Positions 1-7,600 of a stretch of 8,899 bases of DNA are shown here, one piece after another (within the stretch, counting starts at the first letter, position 1; each line of letters starts with the position of its first letter). Both the position numbers and the translations under genes were made by a program. The notes beneath the pieces are model-generated. The model was not told where the DNA came from and did no database searches. It saw only the letters and a program-made list of their open reading frames with translations. The stretch is from an uncultured Lutibacter sp. (GTDB lineage Bacteria; Bacteroidota; Bacteroidia; Flavobacteriales; Flavobacteriaceae): NCBI GenBank assembly GCA_913061425.1, contig CAJXUO010000029.1:1-8899 (forward strand), given 5' to 3'.

Positions 1-43
1 ATTTATATCAATCAAAATAAAAAAAATTAGGGTAAATTTTTAG

Positions 44-51
44 TAACTTTG
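44..51 (+). promoter_or_regulatory. Putative -7 promoter element of fumC
   Basis: TAACTTTG matches the Bacteroidota -7 consensus TAnnTTTG exactly. It lies 18 bases before the fumC ATG, so transcription would start about 12-14 bases before the start codon. No TTG -33 element is present at the usual 17-23 base spacing; the closest is TTA at 27-29, which is too near. No Shine-Dalgarno sequence precedes the ATG, as is usual in this phylum. Confidence 0.55.
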
Positions 52-69
52 TAATCAAATCTTTTTAGC

Positions 70-1467
70 ATGAAATTTAGAACAGAAAAAGACACAATGG
101 GAACTGTTGAAGTGCCTGCAGATAAATATTGGGGAGCACAAACTGAACGTTCTCGTAACAATTTTAAAATAGGATCTTCAGCTTCTATGCCTCTTGAGAT
201 TGTATACGGTTTTGCATATCTTAAAAAGGCTGCAGCCTATACAAATTGTGAATTGGGAGTTTTGGCAGTTGAGAAAAGAGATTTGATTGCTCAAGTATGT
301 GAAGAGATTCTAGATGGTAAACATGATGATCAATTTCCATTGGTTATTTGGCAAACTGGCTCTGGAACGCAGAGCAACATGAATGTAAATGAAGTTGTTG
401 CAAATAGAGCACATGAAATTGCTGGTAACGTAATTGGTGAAGGAGAAAAAACGATTCAACCAAATGATGATGTAAACAAATCGCAATCGTCAAATGACAC
501 CTTTCCAACAGGAATGCATATTGCGTGTTATAAAATGGTGGTAGAAACTACCATTCCAGGAATTGAAAAATTAAGAGACACACTACAAAAAAAATCAGAA
601 GACTATAAAAACGTTGTTAAAATTGGACGTACACATCTTATGGATGCAACTCCTTTGACTTTAGGTCAAGAGTTTTCTGGATATGTATCTCAAATAAATC
701 ATGGTTTAAAAGCCGTAAGAAACACGTTAGCGCATCTTTCAGAATTGGCGTTAGGCGGAACAGCAGTAGGAACAGGATTGAATACGCCTAAAGGATATGA
801 TGTGTTGGTTGCAAAATATATTGCAGAGTTTACACATCATCCATTTATAACAGCCGAAAATAAATTTGAAGCCTTGGCTGCACATGATGCGATTGTAGAA
901 ACACATGGCGCCTTAAAGCAGGTTGCAGTCTCATTAAACAAAATTGCAAACGATATTAGAATGATGGCTTCAGGTCCACGTTCTGGAATTGGAGAATTGA
1001 TTATTCCTGCAAACGAACCTGGAAGTTCTATAATGCCAGGAAAAGTAAACCCAACACAATGTGAGGCTATCACAATGGTATGTGCTCAAGTGATTGGAAA
1101 TGATGTTGCAGTAACTGTTGGAGGAACTCAAGGACACTATGAATTAAATGTTTTTAAACCGATGATGGCAGCAAACCTTTTACAATCTGCTCGTTTAATT
1201 GGAGATTCTTGTGTATCATTTAATGATAATTGTGCAGAAGGTATTGAGCCAAACAACGAAGTAATTAAAGAATTATTAAATAACTCTTTAATGTTGGTTA
1301 CAGCATTGAACACAAAAATTGGATATTATAAAGCCGCAGAAATTGCCAATACAGCACACCAAAACGGAACTACACTTCGCGTTGAAGCCGTTAGACTTGG
1401 GTATGTAACAGAAGAACAATATGATGAATGGGTGGTTCCTGCTGATATGACTGGAGGATTGAAGTAA
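70..1467 (+). CDS. fumC: Class II fumarate hydratase (fumarase C)
   Basis: This enzyme interconverts fumarate and L-malate in the cytoplasm as part of the TCA cycle. It is the oxygen-stable, iron-independent class II type, normally a homotetramer. The 465-residue length is full for the family. Visible motifs are [13 protein letters not shown] (residues 97-109) and SSNDTFPT (140-147) in the substrate pocket, [10 protein letters not shown] (186-195) with the conserved active-site histidine 189, and the fumarate-lyase signature [11 protein letters not shown] (318-328) on the mobile catalytic loop. The ATG start gives the N-terminus expected for FumC ([16 protein letters not shown], then WGAQTERSR). 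The relatives aspartase and argininosuccinate lyase share the signature, but the GSGTQSNMN and [14 protein letters not shown] stretches fit fumarase. It is probably monocistronic: its own -7 element lies just upstream and a hairpin terminator lies 47 bases downstream. Confidence 0.97.
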   Translation: MKFRTEKDTMGTVEVPADKYWGAQTERSRNNFKIGSSASMPLEIVYGFAYLKKAAAYTNCELGVLAVEKRDLIAQVCEEILDGKHDDQFPLVIWQTGSGTQSNMNVNEVVANRAHEIAGNVIGEGEKTIQPNDDVNKSQSSNDTFPTGMHIACYKMVVETTIPGIEKLRDTLQKKSEDYKNVVKIGRTHLMDATPLTLGQEFSGYVSQINHGLKAVRNTLAHLSELALGGTAVGTGLNTPKGYDVLVAKYIAEFTHHPFITAENKFEALAAHDAIVETHGALKQVAVSLNKIANDIRMMASGPRSGIGELIIPANEPGSSIMPGKVNPTQCEAITMVCAQVIGNDVAVTVGGTQGHYELNVFKPMMAANLLQSARLIGDSCVSFNDNCAEGIEPNNEVIKELLNNSLMLVTALNTKIGYYKAAEIANTAHQNGTTLRVEAVRLGYVTEEQYDEWVVPADMTGGLK

Positions 1468-1471
1468 GTTT

Positions 1472-1497
1472 CTGTCAGTTCGAGCAGAGTCGAGAAC
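1472..1497. repeat. Flavobacterial intergenic repeat-like element (single copy here)
   Basis: Five bases after the fumC stop is a GC-richer segment containing TTCGAGCAGAGTCGAGAA, which stands out from its AT-rich surroundings. It is an imperfect inverted repeat: GTTCGA on the left faces TCGAGAAC on the right, with a short bulge. From memory, near-identical strings (core TTCGAGCGCAGTCGAGAA) recur in intergenic regions of many Flavobacteriaceae genomes. Only one copy lies in this window, so the repeat status rests on recollection and not on this sequence alone. Confidence 0.5.
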
Positions 1498-1514
1498 AAC
1501 TTAAATTATCAATA

Positions 1515-1547
1515 AAACAAAGCCTCTATTTTATAGAGGCTTTGTTT
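1515..1547. terminator. Bidirectional rho-independent terminator between fumC and the oxidoreductase gene
   Basis: A perfect 14-bp stem (1515-1528 pairing with 1534-1547) encloses a 5-base loop. The core GCCTCTA/TAGAGGC is flanked by A-rich and T-rich arms, so the T-rich side follows the hairpin in either direction. It lies 47 bases after the fumC stop and about 70 bases after the stop of the convergent gene, placing it to end both transcripts. It overlaps the 3' end of the small minus-strand ORF at 1526-1618. Confidence 0.85.
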
Positions 1548-1618
1548 ATAGCAACTTTTTGAGGCCATAATACCGTATCGTTGTACTCTAAAGGGTTTGC
1601 TTTATTTTTTGTCAGCAT
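1526..1618 (-). CDS. Possible small ORF or gene remnant, 30 residues, unknown
   Basis: An ATG occurs one base after the TAA stop of the oxidoreductase gene (TAATATG) and opens a 30-codon frame ending in TAG. The product includes NPLEYNDTVLWPQKVA. Its codons (TTA, GTA, CAA, AAA) resemble those of neighbouring genes, and the first two thirds is less AT-rich than typical spacer DNA here. The end of the frame runs into the stem of the terminator, so the last residues (INKASIK) are dictated by the hairpin. It could be a translationally coupled small protein, the 5' remnant of a decayed gene, or chance. I recognise no family, and no function can be assigned. Confidence 0.25.
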   Translation of the reverse strand: MLTKNKANPLEYNDTVLWPQKVAINKASIK

Positions 1619-1619
1619 A

Positions 1620-2639
1620 TTATTTTGCGCTTTGATAAATTCGCTCAATAATATCAACAATTTTCATTCCTTCTAAAGCATTGGTTGTAATCGCTTTTTT
1701 ACCGTTTAGCACATCTATTACATTCTGAATCACAAAATGATGGTTTTGTGCAGAGCCTTTATAAGCGCCATAATCATTTCCAGGATTTGTAGGTTCTAAA
1801 ACTTGCATTTCATAGTTTTCTATATGGCAATATTCGACTTCGTTCATGTATTGACCACCAATTTTCACAGCACCTTTCTCTGCAATAATAGTCATTGAAC
1901 TCTCCAAGTTTTTATTCCATACTGATGTAGAAAAATTAAAGTTTCCTATTCCTCCATTTACAAATTCGAAGTTTACAATCCCTGCATCTTCAAAATCTGT
2001 CATTTTTTGATGATTAAAATCTTTCATCACCGATTTTATATTGGTGATATCACCAAATAGCCAATACATAATATCTATAAAATGAGAAAACTGTGTAAAG
2101 AGTGTTCCTCCATCTAATTCTTTATTTCCATGCCAAGAATTGGCAGTATAATAACGTTCATCACGATTCCAAAAACTATTAACATGAACCGAATAAATAG
2201 TTCCTAAAGTTTTCGTGTCAATCAAGTCTTTAATCCAAACTGAAGGTGGAGAATATCTATTTTGCATCACCGCAAATATTTGCTTAGACACATTCAAAGC
2301 CTTAAAAATAACTGCTTCAGCATCAGCCTTTGAAAGTGCTAAAGGCTTTTCTATTACTACATTGTTTTTCGCCTCCAATGCTTGTATTGCTTGCGAAGCA
2401 TGTAATCCATTTGGAGTCGCAATCGTCACAACATCAGTTTCGACATCACTGTTTAAAAAGTCATTTAAACTATTAAAAAACGGAATGTCGTATTGATCAA
2501 TTTTTAACAATTCTTTTGGCCTAATGTCAACTAAAGCAACTAATTCTGCATTAGAGTTTCTATAAATCATTTCGGCATGTCGCTTCCCTATATGTCCGCA
2601 ACCAACAACTGAAAATCTTATTTTATCTTGTCTACTCAA
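1620..2639 (-). CDS. Gfo/Idh/MocA-family NAD(P)-dependent oxidoreductase
   Basis: This is a cytoplasmic dehydrogenase of the Gfo/Idh/MocA family, which oxidises or reduces sugars, inositols or nucleotide-sugars using a bound nicotinamide cofactor. The 339 residues show a Rossmann fold with the glycine loop GCGHIG (13-18), the family EKP motif (97-99) that contacts cofactor and substrate, and a C-terminal catalytic segment with His186 and Asp189 (DGGTLFTQFSHFID, 176-189). The latter segment resembles nucleotide-sugar dehydrogenases of the WbpB/WlbA group, but the substrate is not determined. The start codon is TTG: an in-frame TAA lies nine codons upstream, no ATG, GTG or other TTG lies between, and the next ATG falls after the glycine loop. 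The TTG overlaps the TGA of a small upstream ORF. The gene stands alone, without the polysaccharide genes that often accompany such enzymes. Confidence 0.9.
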   Translation of the reverse strand: MSRQDKIRFSVVGCGHIGKRHAEMIYRNSNAELVALVDIRPKELLKIDQYDIPFFNSLNDFLNSDVETDVVTIATPNGLHASQAIQALEAKNNVVIEKPLALSKADAEAVIFKALNVSKQIFAVMQNRYSPPSVWIKDLIDTKTLGTIYSVHVNSFWNRDERYYTANSWHGNKELDGGTLFTQFSHFIDIMYWLFGDITNIKSVMKDFNHQKMTDFEDAGIVNFEFVNGGIGNFNFSTSVWNKNLESSMTIIAEKGAVKIGGQYMNEVEYCHIENYEMQVLEPTNPGNDYGAYKGSAQNHHFVIQNVIDVLNGKKAITTNALEGMKIVDIIERIYQSAK

Positions 2640-2749
2640 ACTTGTTTTTTCTTGAAAATTATTTTATAAAATGGTCGGTTTCTTTCCTCTGATATCCATA
2701 ATTCGCTCCATACCAATATCTGTAATTTAGATTTTACTTTAAAAATCAT
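2636..2749 (-). CDS. Possible 37-residue leader ORF overlapping the oxidoreductase start
   Basis: An ATG at 2749-2747 opens a 37-codon frame on the minus strand whose TGA overlaps the TTG start of the oxidoreductase gene (TTGA). The product begins MIFKVKSKLQILVWSELW and ends in a lysine-rich tail (KIIFKKKQV). It is basic and rich in aromatic residues, with no family I can recognise. The arrangement would allow ribosomes finishing this ORF to restart at the weak TTG, a common form of translational coupling. A candidate -7 element (2779-2786) sits about 30 bases upstream of the ATG. Because the stretch is AT-rich and short, a chance ORF or a fragment of a decayed gene remains possible. Confidence 0.3.
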   Translation of the reverse strand: MIFKVKSKLQILVWSELWISEERNRPFYKIIFKKKQV

Positions 2750-2778
2750 TAAAATAATAGTTATCAGAAAATACAATA

Positions 2779-2786
2779 CAAACTTA
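2779..2786 (-). promoter_or_regulatory. Candidate -7 promoter element for the leftward unit
   Basis: On the minus strand this reads TAAGTTTG, an exact match to TAnnTTTG. The best upstream partner is GTG (plus-strand CAC at 2805-2807) at a spacing of 18, a weak -33 element. Transcription would start near 2774, about 25 bases before the small leader ORF. A second exact match, TATATTTG on the minus strand at 2845-2852, has no -33 partner and would give a leader of nearly 200 bases. Confidence 0.4.
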
Positions 2787-2885
2787 TTCATTCTTTTATA
2801 TTTACACCATTGCAATTTATATCAAAACCATTTGTGTATACTGGCAAATATAATTTTTAAAAACCTATTAAAATAATTTTTCTTT

Positions 2886-2893
2886 TATTTTCG
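2886..2893 (+). promoter_or_regulatory. Weak candidate -7 element for the methyltransferase gene
   Basis: TATTTTCG matches TAnnTTTG at seven of eight positions (C in place of the last T). It ends 18 bases before the ATG, the same distance as in fumC. No TTG -33 element lies at the usual spacing. Confidence 0.35.
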
Positions 2894-2911
2894 CAATAGA
2901 ATTTATACCGA

Positions 2912-3688
2912 ATGTATTATCAGATAAAATCATACTTAAAATTTTTACTAAAATCAACAAATCAGCATGGAGTCCACTCTCCATTTGTTTACAATTTAGT
3001 GACTACCTGTTTTTATGCAAAAACTGCAAATAAAAAACTGCTTTTAAGCAAAAAATACCGAGCCCTTTTATACCAAAATAATACTAAAATTTCAATCACA
3101 GATTTCGGCAAAAGATCACGTGTTTTTAAGACAAACGGACGAGAAGTAGCAAAAATTGCAAAAGTTGCTGGAATTACTAAAAAAAAATCAAAAGTACTCA
3201 TTAGAATTATTGAGTATTTAAAACCAAAAACTATACTTGAAATTGGCACATCTTTAGGACTAGGAACTGCCAGTTTAAAAATTGGCAATCAAACAGCAAG
3301 TATTACAACTTTAGAAGGCTGTCCAAAGACTCTAGAAATAGCAAAAAACCAACTCAACTCATTTGGTTTCAATGACATCAATTTTGTTGTTGGTGATTTT
3401 AAAAAAACACTGAATAAAACAATTGAAAATAACACGTATGACTTCATTTATTTTGATGGAAATCATCAAAAAGAAGCAACTATCAATTATTTTGAACAAT
3501 GTTTAAAGACTACAACTAATGAATCTGTTTTCATTTTTGATGATATACATTGGTCAAAAGAGATGACTGAGGCTTGGGATTATATAAAAAATCATAAAGA
3601 AACAACAGTTAGTATTGATACTTATTTCTGGGGAATTGTCATTTTTAGAAAAGAACAACTCAAAGAACATTTTATAATAAGAGTATAA
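2912..3688 (+). CDS. Class I SAM-dependent methyltransferase
   Basis: This 258-residue cytoplasmic protein should transfer a methyl group from S-adenosylmethionine to an unknown acceptor. The methyltransferase core shows motif I LEIGTSLGLGTASL (109-122) for SAM binding, an acidic residue at the end of strand 2 (Glu135 in TLEGCP), YDFIYFDGNH (176-185), and FIFDDIHW (208-214, motif IV-like region). This pattern resembles the O-methyltransferase/Methyltransf_24 group. The N-terminal 75 residues, with NQHGVHSPFVY (17-27), form an extension that I associate with a Bacteroidota subfamily. The ATG start preserves this conserved N-terminus. The adenosyltransferase gene follows after 30 bases with no terminator between, so the two are probably co-transcribed, although no shared function is evident. 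The substrate cannot be named from sequence. Confidence 0.85.
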   Translation: MYYQIKSYLKFLLKSTNQHGVHSPFVYNLVTTCFYAKTANKKLLLSKKYRALLYQNNTKISITDFGKRSRVFKTNGREVAKIAKVAGITKKKSKVLIRIIEYLKPKTILEIGTSLGLGTASLKIGNQTASITTLEGCPKTLEIAKNQLNSFGFNDINFVVGDFKKTLNKTIENNTYDFIYFDGNHQKEATINYFEQCLKTTTNESVFIFDDIHWSKEMTEAWDYIKNHKETTVSIDTYFWGIVIFRKEQLKEHFIIRV

Positions 3689-3718
3689 TCTCACTTAAAT
3701 ATTTTATACATTTACTCT

Positions 3719-4294
3719 ATGAAAATTTACACTAAAACTGGCGATAAAGGAACCACTTCATTATATGGTGGAACTCGAGTTCCAAAATATCATCTACGTA
3801 TTGAAGCATATGGAACTATTGATGAACTAAACTCCTATATTGGTTTAATTTCAACACAACAAATAAATGCAAATTCAGCAACTACATTGTTGAAAATTCA
3901 AAATGAATTATTTACGATAGGATCTATGCTTGCGACTCCACAAGACAAGGAAACTTTAAAAAGTGGTAAAGAGCGATTGAATATTCCAAAAGCATCTGCA
4001 AATTCAATTACGTATTTAGAACAAGAAATTGATACTATGAATGAAGAGCTACCTGCAATGACTCATTTTGTTTTACCAGGAGGTCACCAAACCGTGTCAT
4101 ATTGTCATATAGCACGCTGTATCTGTAGAAGAGCCGAAAGAATAACCGTACAATTAAGCGAAGAAGTTGTTATAAATGAAGTTGTTTTAAAATACTTAAA
4201 CCGCCTTTCTGACTATCTATTTGTGTTGGCACGGAAATTGACTTATGACAATAATATTGAAGAAATCCCTTGGATTCCGGAGAAAAAGAAATAA
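3719..4294 (+). CDS. pduO: PduO-type cob(I)alamin adenosyltransferase
   Basis: This enzyme transfers the 5'-deoxyadenosyl group of ATP to cob(I)alamin or cobyrinate diamide to make adenosylcobalamin, the coenzyme of methylmalonyl-CoA mutase and similar enzymes. At 191 residues it is typical of the PduO/MMAB family, an all-helical trimer acting in the cytoplasm. Family motifs are all present: the N-terminal ATP-binding TKTGDKGTTSLYGG (5-18), YGTIDELNS (31-39), FVLPGG (117-122), CRRAER (136-141) and NRLSDYLFVLAR (161-172). It is unrelated in fold to CobA/BtuR. Only 30 bases separate it from the methyltransferase gene, too few for a cobalamin riboswitch, and no other B12 genes are in the window, which fits a role in salvage or cofactor activation. 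Database annotations often call it cobO. Confidence 0.93.
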   Translation: MKIYTKTGDKGTTSLYGGTRVPKYHLRIEAYGTIDELNSYIGLISTQQINANSATTLLKIQNELFTIGSMLATPQDKETLKSGKERLNIPKASANSITYLEQEIDTMNEELPAMTHFVLPGGHQTVSYCHIARCICRRAERITVQLSEEVVINEVVLKYLNRLSDYLFVLARKLTYDNNIEEIPWIPEKKK

Positions 4295-4330
4295 AGTTCT
4301 TAAATTTATTGAAAAAAAACAGGAAATAAC

Positions 4331-4360
4331 TTGGCTTTCTGCTGAAAAAAATTATTTTTG
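4331..4360 (+). promoter_or_regulatory. Promoter of the DUF2795 gene
   Basis: TTG at 4331-4333 and TATTTTTG at 4353-4360 are separated by 19 bases, a full match to the Bacteroidota TTG/TAnnTTTG promoter. It is the best-formed promoter in the window. Transcription should start near 4366, giving a leader of roughly 17 bases before the ATG at 4384. The 89-bp gap after the adenosyltransferase gene shows no hairpin terminator, so read-through from upstream is also possible. Confidence 0.7.
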
Positions 4361-4383
4361 CAAAAAATTAAAGTATATAACAC

Positions 4384-4605
4384 ATGTATTGGACATTAGA
4401 ATTAGCATCATACTTAGCAGATGCACCTTGGCCAGCAACCAAAGACGAGCTTATTGACTACGCAATTAGAACAGGAGCACCATTAGAAGTTGCGGAAAAC
4501 TTACAGGACCTTGAAGATGAAGGTGAGTCATACGATTCAATCATTGAAATATGGCCAGACTATCCAACCGAAGATGATTATCTTTGGAACGAAGAAGAAT
4601 ATTAA
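4384..4605 (+). CDS. DUF2795 domain-containing small acidic protein
   Basis: The 73-residue protein begins MYWTLELASYLADAPWP and matches the DUF2795-type protein that I know as strongly conserved across Flavobacteriaceae. The central part, with TKDELIDYAIRTGAPLEVAENL (residues 19-40), looks like a small helical domain. The C-terminal third is very acidic and aromatic (DYPTEDDYLWNEEEY). It has no signal peptide or membrane segment and no cysteine, so it is probably a soluble cytoplasmic protein. Its function is unknown. It has its own promoter (4331-4360) and terminator (4630-4656), so it can be expressed as a single-gene unit directly ahead of secA. An overlapping frame at 4245-4457 is spurious. 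Confidence 0.9.
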   Translation: MYWTLELASYLADAPWPATKDELIDYAIRTGAPLEVAENLQDLEDEGESYDSIIEIWPDYPTEDDYLWNEEEY

Positions 4606-4629
4606 AAACAGCTATAAAAAATAACATAG

Positions 4630-4656
4630 AAAAGTCTCTTTTGAGGCTTTTTTTTT
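4630..4656 (+). terminator. Rho-independent terminator after the DUF2795 gene
   Basis: A 9-bp stem (AAAAGTCTC with GAGGCTTTT, one G-T wobble) closes a TTTT loop and runs into nine consecutive T residues (4648-4656). It lies 24 bases after the stop codon and separates the DUF2795 gene from secA. Its loop and right arm overlap a possible -33 element of the secA promoter. Confidence 0.8.
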
Positions 4657-4667
4657 GCTTAATTTTG
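4641..4667 (+). promoter_or_regulatory. Promoter of secA, overlapping the preceding terminator
   Basis: TAATTTTG (4660-4667) is an exact -7 match and lies 24 bases before the secA ATG. A TTG at 4641-4643 is 16 bases upstream of it, slightly shorter than the usual spacing, and falls inside the terminator hairpin. Transcription would start near 4673, leaving a leader of under 20 bases. Confidence 0.55.
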
Positions 4668-4691
4668 AGCATAGAAATTACGAAATAAATT

Positions 4692-7600
4692 ATGAGTATA
4701 TTAAATTCTGTCTTGAAGATTTTTGTTGGAGACAAGACCAAAAAAGATCTAAAAATACTACAACCAATTGTTGATAGTGTATTAGCCGTAGAAAGCTCAA
4801 TAACAGTTCTTTCAGATGATGGATTGCGTGCTAAAACACTTGAATTCAAACAAAAAATTAAAGACGCAATAAAATCAATAGATGATAAAATTACGACTTT
4901 AGAAGAAGAAACTAAGACTGCAAATATAGATCGTAAAGAAGAAATTTATACTGAAATTGATGCGCTAAAAGATGCGTCTTATGAAGCATCTGAAAAAGCA
5001 CTTGAAGAGATTCTTCCAGAAGCCTTTGCTGTAGTTAAAGAAACTGCACGAAGATTTACACAAAACAAAACAATTCTAGTAACTGCTACTCCATTTGATA
5101 GAGAATTATCGGCAACTAAAGACAATGTAGAACTTGATGGCGATAAAGCAATCTACTACAATACTTGGGATGCAACTGGCAAACAAGTAGTTTGGGACAT
5201 GATTCACTACGATGTTCAATTAATTGGAGGTTCTGTTTTACACCAAGGGAAAGTTGCAGAGATGATGACAGGAGAAGGTAAAACATTAGTTGCAACCTTA
5301 CCAATCTATTTAAATGCACTGACTGGAAACGGAGTTCACGTAGTAACTGTAAATGATTATTTAGCAAAACGTGATGCTGCTTGGATGGCACCAATTTTTG
5401 AATTTCACGGATTAAGCATTGATTGTATTGATTATCATCAGCCAAACTCAGATGCTCGTAGAAAAGCCTATAATGCAGATGTTACTTACGGAACAAACAA
5501 CGAATTTGGTTTTGATTACTTGCGTGATAACATGTCGAACTCGCCAAAAGATTTGGTACAAAGACCACATAATTACGCAATAATTGATGAAGTCGATTCT
5601 GTATTAATTGATGACGCTAGAACACCATTAATTATTTCTGGAGCAATTCCACAAGGAGAGCGTCATGAATTCAATGAAATAAAACCAAGTGTAGATAAAA
5701 TTGTAAACATTCAACGTAAATATTTAGTTGGCGTTTTATCTGAAGCAAAAAAATTAATTACTGAAGGAGATACAAAAGAAGGTGGTTTTCAATTATTAAG
5801 AGTTTATCGTGGATTACCTAAGAACAAAGCATTAATTAAGTTTTTAAGTCAAGAAGGTATAAAGCAATTATTGCAGAAAACTGAGAATTTTTATATGGCT
5901 GACAACAACCGTGAAATGCATAAAGTAGATGCAGAATTATATTTTACGATTGATGAAAAAAACAACTCAATAGAATTGACAGACAAAGGTGTTGAGCATC
6001 TATCAGGAGATCATAATGATCCTAATTTCTTTGTAATGCCAGATATTGGTATGGATGTAGGAAAATTAGAAGCCCAAAACCTATCAGTAGAAGATTTAAC
6101 CAAAAGAAAAGAAGAATTATATAGAGATTTTGGTGTGAAGAGTGAAAGAATTCACACAATGAATCAATTACTAAAAGCATATACACTTTTTGAGAAAGAT
6201 GTAGAATATGTAGTAATGGAAGAAAAAATCTTGATTGTTGATGAGCAAACGGGTCGTATTATGGATGGTCGTCGTTATTCTGACGGATTACACCAAGCAC
6301 TTGAAGCAAAAGAAAATGTAAAGATTGAAGCAGCAACGCAAACTTTTGCAACAGTAACACTTCAAAACTACTTCAGAATGTATCGTAAATTATCTGGTAT
6401 GACAGGTACTGCGATCACAGAAGCCGGAGAATTATGGGAGATCTATAAATTAGATGTTATTGAAATTCCAACGAACAAACCATTAACAAGAGACGACAGA
6501 CAAGACAAAGTTTATAAGACTGCTCGTGAAAAATACAATGCCGTAATTGAAGAAATTAACATTTTAGTTGATCAAGGAAGACCAGTTCTGGTTGGTACAA
6601 CTTCTGTTGAAATCTCAGAATTATTGGGTAGAATGCTTGCAATGCGAAAAATAAAGCACAATGTTTTAAATGCCAAATTGCACAAAAAAGAAGCAAATAT
6701 TGTTGCTGAAGCAGGAGATCCTGGAGTTGTAACTATTGCTACAAATATGGCAGGACGTGGAACAGATATTAAATTATCTGACGAAGTTCTAGCCTCTGGA
6801 GGACTTGCAATTATTGGTACTGAGCGTCATGATTCTCGTCGTGTAGATAGACAGTTACGTGGACGTGCAGGTAGACAAGGTGATATTGGTTCATCTCAAT
6901 TCTACGTGTCATTAGAAGATAATTTAATGCGTTTATTTAATAGTGAACGTGTTGCGAAGATGATGGATAAAATGGGGCTTGGAGAAGGTGAAGTGATTCA
7001 GCATTCAATGATTTCTAAATCTATAGAAAGAGCACAAAAGAAAGTTGAAGAGAATAACTTTGGTATTCGTAAAAACTTATTGGAATATGATGATGTAATG
7101 AATTCTCAACGTGAGGTTGTTTATAAACGTCGTCGTCATGCATTATATGGTGAGCGTTTACAAGTAGATATTGTAAATATGATTTATGATATATGTGCTA
7201 CTTTAGTAAAGGAAAATAAACCTCATGATGATTATACAAACTTTGAGTTTGAGTTAATACGCTTCTCTTCTACTTCATCACCATTTAGTGAAGAAGAATT
7301 TAAAAGTAAATCTGAAGAAGAATTAATTGACGGATTGTATGATGTTGTTTATAAACATTATCAGAATAAAATAGAGCGTAATGCTGTTGCTTCATATCCT
7401 GTAATAAAAGATGTGTATGAAAAGCAAGGAGATAAATATGAACGTATTGTGGTTCCGTTTACAGATGGTTCAAAAACAATACAAGTTGTAACAAATCTTA
7501 AGGAAGCATATGAATCTAAAGGGAAAGTTTTAGTAACCGACTTTGAGAAAAACGTAACGCTAGCCATTATTGATGATACTTGGAAAGATCATTTACGTCA

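Larger units (their letters stand above)
2750..2911. other. AT-rich divergent intergenic region
   Basis: The gap between the divergent transcription units is very AT-rich. It contains candidate -7 elements on both strands (minus at 2779-2786 and 2845-2852, plus at 2886-2893). I see no strong hairpin, tRNA, riboswitch fold or tandem repeat in it. Confidence 0.5.

Noticed and set aside
2215..2496. 93-codon plus-strand frame opposite the oxidoreductase gene
   Set aside because: It is antisense to a clear Gfo/Idh/MocA coding sequence and has no recognisable domain; similar shadows lie opposite fumC (837-1073), the methyltransferase (3013-3288), secA (5116-5445 and 7361-7567) and the exported protein (8286-8474).
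2667..2730. Short plus-strand frame beginning MVGFFPLISI in the divergent gap
   Set aside because: Only about 19 codons, antisense to the better-placed minus-strand leader ORF, with no supporting signal.
3707..3714. TACATTTA as a -7 promoter element for the adenosyltransferase gene
   Set aside because: It lacks the final G, and transcription would begin at or after the ATG; co-transcription with the methyltransferase gene is more likely.
3689..3718. Cobalamin riboswitch ahead of the adenosyltransferase gene
   Set aside because: Only 30 bases separate it from the upstream gene, far too few for a B12 riboswitch, and no B12-box-like sequence is seen.
4245..4457. 70-codon plus-strand frame bridging the adenosyltransferase and DUF2795 genes
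   Set aside because: It overlaps both real genes in another frame, its middle is AT-rich spacer, and it resembles no protein family; its end contradicts the well-conserved DUF2795 frame.
4541..4849. 102-codon minus-strand frame spanning the DUF2795-secA junction
   Set aside because: It runs antisense through the ends of two real genes, a terminator and a promoter, and has no coding-like features.
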